Positions 1 through 7,590 of a stretch of DNA of 20,392 nt are shown piece by piece. The notes under the pieces are model-generated. The model saw nothing but the letters and a program-made list of their open reading frames with translations. It was not told where the DNA came from and did no database searches. Numbering within the stretch: position 1 is the stretch's first letter; each line of letters starts with the position of its first letter. Origin of the DNA: a virus; IMG/VR virus record IMGVR_UViG_3300018049_000184, positions 1 through 20,392 of that record; one strand, 5' to 3'. Made by a program: the position numbers and the translations under genes.

Positions 1-1
1 T

Positions 2-250
2 ATAAATATTTCAGATGTTGAAGCAGGCAATAATGCTTTTGATTTTTCATATATTAATGAACAATTTATTCTTCCTATGCTTGGAACTTCAAATACTGGC
101 TCAACTACAACTTGTAATTTTGGACAAGATGGAACTTTTGCTGGCAATGTAACTGCTGGTGGTAATAGTGATGGTAATGGAATAGGTAATTTTAAATATA
201 GTGTTCCAAGTGGGTACTTGGCACTTTGCACAAAGAATTTAGGGAGTTAA
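2..250 (+). CDS. C-terminal end of a SPRY-like tail/adhesin protein (partial)
   Basis: An open frame enters from the left edge and stops at 248-250, leaving 82 residues. It is rich in Gly, Asn, Thr and Ser and ends with a segment (GNFKYSVPSGYLALCTKNLG) that matches in pattern the end of the SPRY-like part of the next gene (SFTYTPPTGFVALQQDNLP). It is therefore probably a paralogous module from another tail or receptor-binding protein. The next gene starts 2 bases after this stop, with a good ribosome site (agggag, 241-246) inside the end of this frame, so the two are in one late operon. The N-terminus and full domain layout are outside the window. Confidence 0.75.
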   Translation: MNISDVEAGNNAFDFSYINEQFILPMLGTSNTGSTTTCNFGQDGTFAGNVTAGGNSDGNGIGNFKYSVPSGYLALCTKNLGS

Positions 251-251
251 T

Positions 252-2636
252 ATGGCAACACCAACAATACCAAATGGCGAAGAATATTTCTTTCCAATAA
301 TCTACGAAGGCAACGGAGGTGGGCAACGTGTCGGTAAGTTCGTACCTTTTACAGATAATGGGACAATAGATAATAGTGTTATATTTAATCGTGGAGATAA
401 TCCAAAGTTATCAAGATTACCAAGTTCAGATGGAAATAGAAGAACATTAACATATAGTGTATGGATTAAAAGAGGTATCTTAGGCACAGAAAACCATTTT
501 ATATCTTGTTATGATGGTTCTTCAACTGATAATGAGTCAATGTGGGAAATGCAATTTTTAACAGATAATACAGTAAGTATTTCAAGATATTCAGATTATA
601 TTTTACAAACCACAAGGACATTTGAAGATACTTCAAAATGGTATCATTTTGTAATGGCAATAGATACAACTCAAGGAACAGCAAGTGATAGAGTAAAACT
701 CTATGTTGATGGTGATGAAATTACTACTTTTGATGTTGATAATAGAAGTAATATTACTCAAAATTTTGATACGGCTTTTAATAATACATCTGATACTTGT
801 GTGATAGGTGCAAGAATTAATAATACAACTAAACATTGGTCTGGATATATGGCTGAAATAAACCTTGTGGACGGACAAGCACTAACACCAGCATCTTTTG
901 GTTTGACCGACACCTCAACTGGCAGATGGATACCCAAAACATTAAGTGGTATCACTTATGGTACGAATGGTTTTAGATTAGAATTTGGTGATAGTTCAGC
1001 ACTTGGAGATGACACGAGTGGAAATACGAATGATTTCACAGCTACAAATTTAGCTAGTACAGACCAGACTACGGATAGTCCTACCCAGAATCATGCGACA
1101 TTTGACCCTAATTTTTCAGGCTCAATAGGATTAAGTGAAGGAAATCTTGTTGCGACTCAAACACTATCTAATAATTGGGAGTCCGCTTTTATAGGTATGC
1201 CAATACAAAGTGGTAAGTATTATTTTGAGTTAACCGCAGATGTTGTTTCAACTTATTTTATGTTAGGAGTAACTACTTTAGATGGTTATGCAAATGCAAA
1301 AAACACATATATAGGAGATAATGCTGATAGTTATTCTGTGCAAATTTATCCGGGTTTTAACGATTATGTTTATTATGGTGGAAGTAATTATGACACAGGT
1401 CAATCTACTAGTGTATCTAATGGTGATGTAATTGGTGTTTGTTATGATGCAGATAAAGGTGCATATTTTATTGCAGTAAATAACACTTGGACACATAGTG
1501 GCGATCCAGCTAATGGTACTAATCCAGTATTTACTGGTTATACACCAAATAAATTGGTTTATTTAGGAATAAGTTATTATGTTAGTGGTGCAAAATTTAC
1601 TTTAAATACTGGTCAAAAATCTTTCACCTACACCCCACCAACTGGCTTTGTGGCTTTGCAACAGGACAACTTGCCAGAAACAGTTAAAGGTGTTAGTGGA
1701 TTAGTGTGGACGAAGAATAGAGATTCTACTGACAATCATCAATTATACGATAGTTCACGAGGTAAACAATTAGTCTTAGCATCTAATGCAACAACTAATG
1801 AAACCACAGTTACAGATGGACTACAAAAGTTTTTAGCTGGTGGACAACAAATTGAAGATGATGTGTCAATTAATACAAGTGGTGAATCGTATGTGAGCTG
1901 GAACTGGGTGGCAAATTCAGGAAGCACTAGTTCAAATACTGATGGTTCAATTACCTCAACTGTTCAAGCTAATACAACTGCTGGATTTTCTATCGTGCAA
2001 TATACTGGAACTGGTAGTGCTGGAACGATTGGACACGGATTATCGTCAGCACCTGAATTTATAATTTTAAAACGATTAGTTGGAGTTCAAGATTGGTTAG
2101 TAGGAAATACACCTAGTGGTTGGACAAAGCATTTATTTTTAAATGGAACTGATGCTTTAGCAACAACATCAATAACTTGGAATAATACTGCACCAACTTC
2201 TAGTGTTTTTTCAGTAGGAACAGGAAATTCATCTAATAAGAGTGGTGACCCATTTATAGGATATGTTTGGCACTCTGTTGATGGCTTTAGTAAAATTGGT
2301 AGCTATACTGGAAATGGGTCAAGTGATGGTACGTTTATTTACACAGGATTCAAACCAGCTTGGGTAATGATTAAAAATATAAGTGGGAGTTATCATTGGA
2401 ATCTTTTTGATTCTGCAAGAGATACATTTAATCCAGTAGATAGAGCATTAGCACCAAGTTCAACCGCAGTAGAAACTAATTTTAGCACTAGTGAAATATT
2501 TGACTTTTTAAGCAATGGATTTAAATTAAGATGTACTTTGGGTGGAGAAAATTTATCTGGAAACACATATATCTATATGGCATTTGCTGAACATCCGTTT
2601 GTTGGTGACGGAGTTTCACCCGTAACAGCTAGGTAG
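252..2636 (+). CDS. Tail fibre / host-recognition protein with LamG-like and SPRY-like domains
   Basis: A 794-residue protein rich in Ser, Thr, Asn and Gly, typical of beta-structured virion adhesins. Residues about 50-200 look like a concanavalin/LamG fold (TLTYSVWIKRG, then WYHFVMAIDTT and VKLYVDGDEI). Residues about 310-475 look like a SPRY domain (GKYYFELTADV, then GDVIGVCYDADKGAYFIAVN, ending YTPPTGFVAL). The last 300 residues hold two related motifs, one near FSIVQYTGTGSAGTIGHGL and one near FSKIGSYTGNGSSDGTFIYTG, each followed by a short hydrophobic strand (PEFIILKR, PAWVMIKN). This is the layout of environmental phage proteins annotated as LamG/SPRY tail fibres. No signal peptide or membrane segment is seen. 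A strong Shine-Dalgarno supports the start. The role, binding host surface glycans or proteins, is inferred. Confidence 0.8.
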   Translation: MATPTIPNGEEYFFPIIYEGNGGGQRVGKFVPFTDNGTIDNSVIFNRGDNPKLSRLPSSDGNRRTLTYSVWIKRGILGTENHFISCYDGSSTDNESMWEMQFLTDNTVSISRYSDYILQTTRTFEDTSKWYHFVMAIDTTQGTASDRVKLYVDGDEITTFDVDNRSNITQNFDTAFNNTSDTCVIGARINNTTKHWSGYMAEINLVDGQALTPASFGLTDTSTGRWIPKTLSGITYGTNGFRLEFGDSSALGDDTSGNTNDFTATNLASTDQTTDSPTQNHATFDPNFSGSIGLSEGNLVATQTLSNNWESAFIGMPIQSGKYYFELTADVVSTYFMLGVTTLDGYANAKNTYIGDNADSYSVQIYPGFNDYVYYGGSNYDTGQSTSVSNGDVIGVCYDADKGAYFIAVNNTWTHSGDPANGTNPVFTGYTPNKLVYLGISYYVSGAKFTLNTGQKSFTYTPPTGFVALQQDNLPETVKGVSGLVWTKNRDSTDNHQLYDSSRGKQLVLASNATTNETTVTDGLQKFLAGGQQIEDDVSINTSGESYVSWNWVANSGSTSSNTDGSITSTVQANTTAGFSIVQYTGTGSAGTIGHGLSSAPEFIILKRLVGVQDWLVGNTPSGWTKHLFLNGTDALATTSITWNNTAPTSSVFSVGTGNSSNKSGDPFIGYVWHSVDGFSKIGSYTGNGSSDGTFIYTGFKPAWVMIKNISGSYHWNLFDSARDTFNPVDRALAPSSTAVETNFSTSEIFDFLSNGFKLRCTLGGENLSGNTYIYMAFAEHPFVGDGVSPVTAR

Positions 2637-2672
2637 TTTGACATTTCAAGACATAAAAGTTTTGCCTGACGA

Positions 2673-2695
2673 GGCTTAAATCAAGCCAATTTTTT
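2673..2695 (+). terminator. Probable intrinsic terminator after tail-fibre gene
   Basis: Five-base stem ggctt/aagcc (2673-2677 with 2683-2687), 5-base loop, then AA and a run of six T (2690-2695). It lies in the 104-base gap between the fibre gene and the next gene. The stem is short, so termination may be partial. Confidence 0.5.
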
Positions 2696-2740
2696 AAGAA
2701 TTATAACAAAATTAACAATTAACAAAAATAGGAGTTACTT

Positions 2741-3364
2741 ATGTACGCTTATGTAAAAGCTGGACAAGTTGTCCAAATAGTAAATGCGAGGGCGTGGAAC
2801 GATCCAGCAACGGGCGTTCAACATCCAGCCAGTATATTTAGTTTATGGTCAAAAGCTGATTTAGCTAATATTGGTTTATATCCCGTAGTGCAATCATCTT
2901 CACCTGATAGTCAATTTAATACTGTGGGTTCTGCTAGTTATAGTTTTGATGCTGATAATAACCAAGTTGTGGAAACTATTAGTTCTAATGAAAAGAATTT
3001 AAATGATGTAAACGAAGTAGATGATAATGGCGATGCGGTTTTAGATTCAGATGGTAACCAATTAGTTACAAAAGGGCTTAAAACAATATGGATTGAAAAC
3101 ACTAAAGCCACAGCAAAAAGTTTATTAGAGCCAACCGATTGGTATGTGGTTCGTAATGCTGAGGATAATACTCAAGCTATTCCAAGTGAAGTGACTACAC
3201 ATAGAGCAAGTGTTAGAACCGCTAGTAATACTATTGAAACGGCTATTACTGATGCTAGTGATATGACCGCCTTTAAAGCCTTGTTTATTGTACCTACTGA
3301 TTCTGATGGTAACCCAACGGGTAAAGCCCCTATACATAACTTTCCTGATTCTTATGGCGAATAG
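2741..3364 (+). CDS. Tail-fibre assembly / accessory protein (DUF4376-like ending)
   Basis: A 207-residue acidic protein immediately after the fibre gene. The N-terminus (MYAYVKAGQVVQIVNARAW) resembles small fibre-accessory proteins that begin with a short beta unit. The C-terminal part (EPTDWYVVRNAEDN, IPSEVTTHRASVR, then an A/T/I-rich helix) resembles the ending of phage fibre-assembly proteins of the DUF4376 type, where DWYV-R-E and P-V-x-x-R-x-x-R recur. The ribosome site ggag precedes ATG with good spacing. Position after the fibre gene is the usual one for a fibre chaperone or cap protein. Family assignment is by motif memory only. Confidence 0.6.
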   Translation: MYAYVKAGQVVQIVNARAWNDPATGVQHPASIFSLWSKADLANIGLYPVVQSSSPDSQFNTVGSASYSFDADNNQVVETISSNEKNLNDVNEVDDNGDAVLDSDGNQLVTKGLKTIWIENTKATAKSLLEPTDWYVVRNAEDNTQAIPSEVTTHRASVRTASNTIETAITDASDMTAFKALFIVPTDSDGNPTGKAPIHNFPDSYGE

Positions 3365-3366
3365 TT

Positions 3367-3843
3367 ATGTTGGAGATATTTAGTGCCACTATTGCTGGTA
3401 TTAAAATCGTTCAGGAAACATTTGATAAAATTTCATCTACCTTAGATAAGGCTCAACATATTGGCGAAATTGCTCATCACGTTGATGAGTTTCTTAATGG
3501 TTATGATCAAGTACAAAAAGACCGATTTAAACGTAACTCAGCATCTAACGTATTTTCTATAAATAATGTTGCTCAAGAGGTTATTGATGCCAAATTAGCA
3601 AGTGAAAAACGTCAGGAAATAGCGACAATGATTGACCTTAGATTTGGTTGGGGTACGTGGCAAAATATTTTAAAAATACGAGCTGACCGCATCAAAGCTG
3701 AACGAGAAAGAATAAAAAAAGAACGAATACTGCGAATCAAACGTAGAAACGAAATAATGAAACAAATTGAACAAGGGTCAATAATTGTTGTCGTCATTAT
3801 TGTAATATTAATCATAGTTTATTTTGGATTTATTAAAAAATGA
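3367..3843 (+). CDS. Membrane-anchored coiled-coil protein of unknown function
   Basis: A 158-residue protein starting 2 bases after the previous stop. The middle (residues about 90-135) is very rich in Lys, Arg and Glu and is probably helical coiled coil. Residues about 136-156 form one strong hydrophobic helix (IIVVVIIVILIIVYFGF) with a KK end, so the tail is probably in the membrane with the basic region on the cytoplasmic side. It sits between tail genes and lysis genes and overlaps the next gene by 4 bases (ATGA). I do not recognise the family. A lysis-accessory or virion-membrane role is possible but not shown. Confidence 0.65.
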   Translation: MLEIFSATIAGIKIVQETFDKISSTLDKAQHIGEIAHHVDEFLNGYDQVQKDRFKRNSASNVFSINNVAQEVIDAKLASEKRQEIATMIDLRFGWGTWQNILKIRADRIKAERERIKKERILRIKRRNEIMKQIEQGSIIVVVIIVILIIVYFGFIKK

Positions 3844-4037
3844 CAAAACTTACAGAACGAGAAACGGGTCAGCTTTTAGAAGCGATTGAAAATTTACAAA
3901 ATGAATGTACGACACTTAGTACACGAGTTCGTGCCTTAGAATTGCAATTAGCAAAAGGCAAGGGCATAATGTCTGCTGTTGTAGTCGTTAGTTCTAGCTT
4001 TGGGGCAATCTTAGGATTGATTCTTGGCAGATCATAA
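3840..4037 (+). CDS. Small coiled-coil plus membrane-helix protein (XhlA-like layout)
   Basis: A 65-residue protein. Residues about 5-40 show leucine-spaced heptads (LEAIENLQNECTTLSTRVRA LELQLA) and residues about 44-62 a hydrophobic helix (AVVVVSSSFGAILGLILG). An N-terminal coiled coil followed by a C-terminal membrane helix is the layout of XhlA-type lysis proteins and of some holins or antiholins. Translationally coupled to the upstream gene (ATGA) and overlapping the following frame by 14 bases. Function inferred from layout and neighbourhood only. Confidence 0.6.
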   Translation: MTKLTERETGQLLEAIENLQNECTTLSTRVRALELQLAKGKGIMSAVVVVSSSFGAILGLILGRS

Positions 4038-4434
4038 ATTTCAGGGTAAGTCCGCTGAATATTATGTAGCGTACTTATTATTAAGATTAGGATATGCGAC
4101 TAATCTCGTTAATCAAAATGGCTTTGACATATTAGCCATTATAAATGACAAGTTAATTAGAATAGAAGTTAAATCGTCAACACGAGGAATTACTAATCGT
4201 AATGGTTATAAATTTTCTACTAAGCAAGGTAAAAACGGAACGTTAAGAAAATTATCTGAAAGTTGTGATTCTGACATTGTAGCTTTTGTAATGCTAAATG
4301 AAGAATATCCACGAGTTTATTTTAAACCGACAAAAACAATAACGGGTATATCGCATCAGATATATTCAATTCATTTGTCAGATAAAAATTTAGAGAAAAG
4401 GACATTGAATGATGCACTTAGTAAATTGGGATGA
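4024..4434 (+). CDS. PD-(D/E)XK nuclease-like protein, TTG start
   Basis: A 136-residue protein with the core of a PD-(D/E)XK nuclease: Glu12 in an N-terminal helix (KSAEYYVAYLLLRLGY), Asp35 (GFDILAI) and Glu48-x-Lys50 (IRIEVKSS). This pattern is seen in Holliday-junction-resolvase-like and DUF4365-like nucleases. The only early start in frame is TTG at 4024, because stops lie just upstream. It overlaps the end of the previous gene and the start of the endolysin. Its place inside the lysis/late region is unusual for a recombination enzyme. It may degrade host DNA late in infection or trim packaged DNA, but neither is shown. Confidence 0.65.
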   Translation: MADHKFQGKSAEYYVAYLLLRLGYATNLVNQNGFDILAIINDKLIRIEVKSSTRGITNRNGYKFSTKQGKNGTLRKLSESCDSDIVAFVMLNEEYPRVYFKPTKTITGISHQIYSIHLSDKNLEKRTLNDALSKLG

Positions 4435-4795
4435 AATACAATATTTTAAAAAAGAAGAATTTAATTGCACTCATACGGGTAATAATTTAATGCAAGATGG
4501 TTTTATGCGAAAGCTGGATTTTTTGCGGAAGACCATTGACAGACCTTTAGTTATTTCTTCAGGATTTAGAGATGAAACACACCCCGTTGAAGTCAGGAAG
4601 ACAAAACCGGGTATGCACACAAAAGGTATTGCTTGTGATATTTTAGCTAATCACAAACACGCTTTAGATATTATTAAAATTGCCTTAGATATTGGATTTA
4701 TGGGTATTGGTGTAAATCAAAAAGGTAATTATGATGGACGATTTATTCACGTAGATTTGCGAGAAGCAGAATCACCAATTTTATGGAGTTATTAA
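4409..4795 (+). CDS. Endolysin, zinc peptidase M15 family
   Basis: A 128-residue protein with the M15 (D-Ala-D-Ala peptidase-like, VanY/Peptidase_M15_3) core: SSGFRDETHP, then His70 and Asp77 in GMHTKGIACDI, and His114 in FIHVDLR, the three expected zinc ligands. Proteins of this family cut the stem peptide of murein and act as phage endolysins. There is no signal peptide, so release needs the holin-like gene 3 bases downstream. Start at 4409 is favoured by aaagg at 4397-4401. A second ATG follows directly at 4412. It overlaps the upstream nuclease-like gene by 26 bases. Confidence 0.9.
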   Translation: MMHLVNWDEIQYFKKEEFNCTHTGNNLMQDGFMRKLDFLRKTIDRPLVISSGFRDETHPVEVRKTKPGMHTKGIACDILANHKHALDIIKIALDIGFMGIGVNQKGNYDGRFIHVDLREAESPILWSY

Positions 4796-4798
4796 ATT

Positions 4799-5170
4799 AT
4801 GTTATTTGGATCAATAATTTCAGGCGTTACCAAGTTAGCGGGTACGTGGCTACAAGGTAAACAAGAAAAAGCAAAATTAAAAGCTGAAGTAGAATTAACA
4901 AAATTACAAGCGACAAAGAAAAAAATAGAACAAGACGGCAACTGGAACGAGATGGCTATGAAAGCATCAGATAGTAGCTGGAAAGATGAGGCGTGGACAA
5001 TTTGTTTTATTGGTATTATCTTCGCTAGTTTTTTTCCACCCTTGCAACCATTTATGGCTGATGGTTTTAAATTTTTAAAAGAGGATTGTCCTGATTGGTT
5101 AACCTATGGAATATTAGCATCAATAGCTGGTTCGTTTGGGTTAAAATCAATCGCCCAATTTAGAAAATGA
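4799..5170 (+). CDS. Holin-like membrane protein (DUF3154 / 3TM-like)
   Basis: A 123-residue protein. It has an N-terminal amphipathic part, a charged Lys/Glu helix (residues about 20-50), the motif SWKDEAWTICF and then hydrophobic segments at about 66-85 (ICFIGIIFASFFPPLQPF) and 100-118 (WLTYGILASIAGSFGLK). The W-K-D-E-x-W motif before a membrane helix, and the closing G-S-F-G-x-K, match holins of the DUF3154/holin_3TM type found in proteobacterial phages and gene transfer agents. It lies 3 bases after the endolysin, which supports a role in forming the lysis hole. Confidence 0.75.
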   Translation: MLFGSIISGVTKLAGTWLQGKQEKAKLKAEVELTKLQATKKKIEQDGNWNEMAMKASDSSWKDEAWTICFIGIIFASFFPPLQPFMADGFKFLKEDCPDWLTYGILASIAGSFGLKSIAQFRK

Positions 5171-5298
5171 TGTACCAATGGCAGTTTAAAGTAATTGTTA
5201 CTTTATTAATAATTCAATTAATTTTACACGTTGCAGAAATAGTAATTGATTTAAATACGAACGATATTATGCAAATATTTCCCGTTCAAATAATATGA
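5170..5298 (+). CDS. Tiny membrane protein in the lysis group
   Basis: A 42-codon frame (MYQWQFKVIVTLLIIQLILH...) whose ATG overlaps the TGA of the holin-like gene and whose TGA overlaps the ATG of the next gene (ATGA). Residues about 7-30 form one hydrophobic helix, and the tail holds a few acidic residues. Perfect coupling on both sides argues that it is real despite its size. It could be a spanin-like or antiholin component. No lipobox is present. Confidence 0.6.
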   Translation: MYQWQFKVIVTLLIIQLILHVAEIVIDLNTNDIMQIFPVQII

Positions 5299-5489
5299 TG
5301 GAAAAATTTTTAATTATTGTATTTTTTATTATTCAACCAGCAAATGAAGATGTAAAAAAATACGAAATAGAACAAGAAGTTTTTAATAAAAATAAATGTC
5401 AGGAAATGGCAAAAGATATATCTTTATATGTAAAACCGAGCCAAGATATTTTAATTGAGGCTCAATGTGTTAAATATTTAAAGATGTAA
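5295..5489 (+). CDS. Small exported two-cysteine protein
   Basis: A 64-residue protein beginning MMEKFLIIVFFIIQPA, a short hydrophobic N-terminus like a signal peptide or anchor, followed by a charged soluble part with Cys35 and Cys58. It is the last gene before attP. The gene at 17009-17296 has the same layout, including an identical 23-residue cysteine spacing, so the two may be paralogues. A periplasmic disulfide-bonded product is inferred. Function unknown. Confidence 0.6.
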   Translation: MMEKFLIIVFFIIQPANEDVKKYEIEQEVFNKNKCQEMAKDISLYVKPSQDILIEAQCVKYLKM

Positions 5490-5490
5490 G

Positions 5491-5563
5491 TAGTGTATAA
5501 AGTAGTGTATAGATGGTATATTTTTAGGTATAAAAAGGAATAATGTATAAAGTAGTGTAGAAA
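5491..5563 (+). repeat. Two near-identical 19-base direct repeats, left attP arm
   Basis: 5491-5509 (tagtgtataaagtagtgta) and 5541-5559 (taatgtataaagtagtgta) differ at one base and start 50 bases apart, about five helical turns. Each holds two copies of the arm-site motif. The even spacing would place four integrase contacts on one DNA face. Confidence 0.75.
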
Positions 5564-5596
5564 TTTATCAAAACCATAGGGTTTATGGGGGTGTCA

Positions 5597-5646
5597 TTGG
5601 TTTGTGGTACCGGATGTCGGGGGTTCAAATCCCCTCAGCCACCCCA
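5597..5646 (+). other. attP core: 3' half of a tRNA-His(GTG) gene
   Basis: Anticodon stem ttggt/accgg (5597-5601 with 5609-5613, two G-T pairs) around a 7-base loop with anticodon GTG at 5604-5606. Then a 5-base variable region, T stem ggggg/cccct around TTCAAAT (5619-5635), acceptor 3' strand cagccac (5636-5642), C at position 73 and an encoded CCA (5644-5646). C73 is the usual discriminator of bacterial tRNA-His. No 5' acceptor strand, D arm or 5' anticodon flank can be found upstream, so it is not a working tRNA gene. It would recreate the 3' half of the host gene on integration. Crossover is probably at or near the anticodon loop. Confidence 0.88.
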
Positions 5647-5673
5647 TCTAAAACCCGCAGAATATAAGGCTTT

Positions 5674-5704
5674 TCCCCTAGTTTCGGCTAGGGGATTTTT
5701 TTTT
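5674..5704 (+). terminator. Strong intrinsic terminator next to attP core
   Basis: An 8-base stem tcccctag/ctagggga (5674-5681 with 5688-5695), 6-base loop, then nine T. It follows the tRNA fragment by 27 bases, where a host tRNA terminator would be, so it may be part of the host-derived identity segment. It would also stop late/lysis transcription before the integrase. Confidence 0.85.
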
Positions 5705-5825
5705 GTCTTTTTTATTTATACACTACCACCCCCAAAAACAGTATATTGAAGGTATTAAATAAGTGTATAAAAGGTGTATTGATACCTTTGCAGTATTCGG
5801 TTTCGTAGGAAAAATAAATTAGTGC

Positions 5826-5855
5826 TTGCATAATATACCATTTAAATGGTATAAA
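5826..5855 (+). promoter_or_regulatory. Predicted integrase promoter with repressor operator
   Basis: TTGCAT (5826-5831), 18-base spacer and TATAAA (5850-5855). The spacer contains the perfect 20-base palindrome TATACCATTTAAATGGTATA (5834-5853, core TACC-N8-GGTA). The same half-sites occur at the repressor and recombination promoters. A repressor bound here would cover the polymerase site and silence the integrase operon. Confidence 0.6.
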
Positions 5856-5895
5856 TAGTTATACACTAAATAATAACTTATAAAAACGAGGTAAT

Positions 5896-6084
5896 ATGAA
5901 AAAAAATTTATTAACATCTAAAGACATAGAATTTATCAAACAATGTATGTTTTATTTTTTAGACGATAGACATACTTCAATGGACACTAAACGTGAATTA
6001 AAAAATTATGAATATAAAGTTCATAGTATTGATGAAAAATTATGTGAAATGGAAAACACTATTATTAACCAACTAACGAGGTGA
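5896..6084 (+). CDS. Small protein upstream of the integrase, possible directionality factor
   Basis: A 62-residue protein, mostly helical by composition with many charged residues (MKKNLLTSKDIEFIKQCMFY...). It is preceded by gagg (5889-5892), and its stop codon lies inside the ribosome site of the integrase, so the two are translationally coupled. Position suggests an excisionase or integration accessory factor, but no winged-helix or MerR-type motif is evident. Family not recognised. Confidence 0.6.
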   Translation: MKKNLLTSKDIEFIKQCMFYFLDDRHTSMDTKRELKNYEYKVHSIDEKLCEMENTIINQLTR

Positions 6085-6086
6085 AA

Positions 6087-7217
6087 ATGAAATACGAATT
6101 TATAAGCAGTTCAAAAATTAAAAGAGGTAAAAATACATTTGGAAGAATCAGCTATCGTGAAAATGGTGTACGAAAAGTTTTAGATTGTTCCATTGATAAT
6201 TTAGAACAATATATTTCAAAATTTAAATATGGATTAGATAAACCAACACTCAATGCCTTAACTAAAAAATATTTAGAACACAGACAACAATTAGTTCGTA
6301 ATAGACAAAATGGTGGATATGAAGGTATTAAATTAAGAACCTATGATACGGATTATAATTGGATCAAAAATCATATTCTTAAACATTGGGGGTCAATGTT
6401 AATTGAGGATATTAATGAACGTTTTATTTTAGATACTGTAAAACCATTTCTTAAAAATCCATTAAATTATAAAACCTTTTCTACGGGTAGAAAAATTTAT
6501 AACCAATTACAAAAGATATTAGATTTTGGAATGGAACGTTCAATAATTAAACCTATTCGCTTTTTTAAATTTACATCAAAGAGTGATGGACGAAATGTTG
6601 AACCGAAAACTATTAGACCTATTCCAACAGTAGATGAAGTAAGAAAAATTATATCTATTGTATCACCATATTACCGAGTCTTTTTATTTACACTTGCGAC
6701 AACGGGTTTACGTGCTGGTGAATGTTTAGGTTTACAATGGGATGATATTAATTTTGCTAAAAAACAAATGACAATAAAACGAACTGTTAGTCTAAAGACG
6801 ATTGACATTCCAAAAACAGAAAATGGATTTAGAACCATTCCATTACCTGATTACTTAATAGGTATGTTAAAAAAGTTTAAATTAGATATACACAAATATG
6901 TCCAGCTATCTCAGCCAACTGATTTTATATTTCCTGATACAAAAGGTAGTTATAAAAATATTGATATTTGTCGTACTAATTCAATTTATTTTGCTAATAA
7001 AAAATTAGGTTATAAATTTGATCTACAATCATTCAGACGTTTTTACCGAACGGAAATGGAATTAATATTTGATGAATTAAACCTAAATAAAATGGTTTTG
7101 AATTATCGTTTCGGTCATTCTGCAAGAAATGTAGCTGAACAACATTATATTGATAGAAAAAGAGTGAATGATAGTGAAAACGAGTCTGTAAACATCTTGG
7201 CTAACAAGATTATTTAG
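6087..7217 (+). CDS. int: Tyrosine-type site-specific integrase
   Basis: ATG at 6087 is chosen because gagg (6079-6082) sits 5 bases upstream. A GTG at 6081 is in frame but overlaps that site. The product is 376 residues: an N-terminal arm-binding part (about 1-50), a core-binding SAM-like part (about 50-160) and a catalytic part. Visible catalytic positions are Arg209 (ATTGLRAGECLGL), Lys243 (PKTENGFRTIPL), Arg317 in box II, His344 (RFGHSARN) and the nucleophile Tyr354 (EQHYID). Box II reads LQSFRRF, so Gln314 stands where family members normally have His. It lies beside attP and should integrate the phage into the host tRNA-His gene. Confidence 0.93.
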   Translation: MKYEFISSSKIKRGKNTFGRISYRENGVRKVLDCSIDNLEQYISKFKYGLDKPTLNALTKKYLEHRQQLVRNRQNGGYEGIKLRTYDTDYNWIKNHILKHWGSMLIEDINERFILDTVKPFLKNPLNYKTFSTGRKIYNQLQKILDFGMERSIIKPIRFFKFTSKSDGRNVEPKTIRPIPTVDEVRKIISIVSPYYRVFLFTLATTGLRAGECLGLQWDDINFAKKQMTIKRTVSLKTIDIPKTENGFRTIPLPDYLIGMLKKFKLDIHKYVQLSQPTDFIFPDTKGSYKNIDICRTNSIYFANKKLGYKFDLQSFRRFYRTEMELIFDELNLNKMVLNYRFGHSARNVAEQHYIDRKRVNDSENESVNILANKII

Positions 7218-7238
7218 GACGATATATTAGTCGTCCTA
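7215..7238. terminator. Hairpin between convergent integrase and recombination operons
   Basis: Perfect 8-base stem taggacga/tcgtccta (7215-7222 with 7231-7238) beginning at the integrase stop codon, loop of 8. No T-tract on either side, so it may be a weak or factor-assisted terminator, or an RNA 3'-end stabiliser, for the converging transcripts. Confidence 0.45.
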
Positions 7239-7276
7239 CCCCCTAAATCGTTGCCTACGGGCTTTATTTTGGCTCG

Positions 7277-7435
7277 TTATTTTAGTTTTTGTAGCAGATT
7301 TCTTACTGTTTCAGAAATTCTATAATATTCTTCTTCAGTTACTTCTTTTGGCAACATTTTTAAATTACTACGTAAATAATTTTGATAATGAACCATTGAT
7401 TTTGTTAGTAATTTTTTTTCTTCTGTACTAAACAT
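7277..7435 (-). CDS. Small helical protein of unknown function
   Basis: A 52-codon frame, MFSTEEKKLLTKSMVHYQNY..., rich in Lys, Glu, Leu and Tyr and probably helical. ATG at 7435 lies immediately after the stop of the gene upstream (7436-7573), so it is the last gene of the leftward recombination operon. Family not recognised. Confidence 0.55.
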   Translation of the reverse strand: MFSTEEKKLLTKSMVHYQNYLRSNLKMLPKEVTEEEYYRISETVRNLLQKLK

Positions 7436-7573
7436 TTAAAAATTATTTAAAATTTCTTCGCAATCATAATGAATGAATTGCCATTTATTATCAATATACC
7501 TAAATCCGTGTTTCATTGTTTCTGTATCTAAAAATTCACCACAGACGGGGCAATTTAATTTGTAGTGTTGCAT
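7436..7573 (-). CDS. Small single-CxxC zinc-ribbon-like protein
   Basis: A 45-residue frame beginning MQHYKLNCPVCGEFLDTETM. The CPVC knuckle near residues 8-11, plus a later His-Tyr-Asp-Cys (HYDC, about 36-39), gives four possible metal ligands, so a small zinc-binding fold is likely. It fits exactly between its neighbours in the leftward operon. Function unknown. Confidence 0.55.
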   Translation of the reverse strand: MQHYKLNCPVCGEFLDTETMKHGFRYIDNKWQFIHYDCEEILNNF

Positions 7574-7590
7574 CTTAACTTTTTTAATCA

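Larger units (their letters stand above)
5491..5868 (+). other. attP: attP region: tRNA-His core flanked by arm-type integrase repeats
   Basis: This 406-base gene-free stretch (5490-5895) lies just upstream of the integrase. The core is the 3' half of a tRNA-His gene. Around it are repeats of TAGTGTATAAA type: left, direct copies at 5491-5501, 5503-5512, 5541-5551 and 5553-5563, forming two pairs each with 12-base spacing. Right, an inverted copy at 5715-5725, a direct copy at 5761-5771 followed by a weaker one at 5772-5782, and an inverted copy at 5859-5868. Such flanking repeats are what tyrosine integrases of the lambda type bind with their N-terminal arm domain. Binding is inferred, and the repeats are seen directly. 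Confidence 0.8.

Noticed and set aside
5491-5563. CRISPR array
   Set aside because: Only two 19-base repeats with a short AT-rich gap, next to an attP core, and no cas genes.
5597-5646. Functional tRNA-His gene
   Set aside because: Only the anticodon, T arm and acceptor 3' strand are present. No D arm or 5' acceptor strand precedes it, so it is an attachment core.
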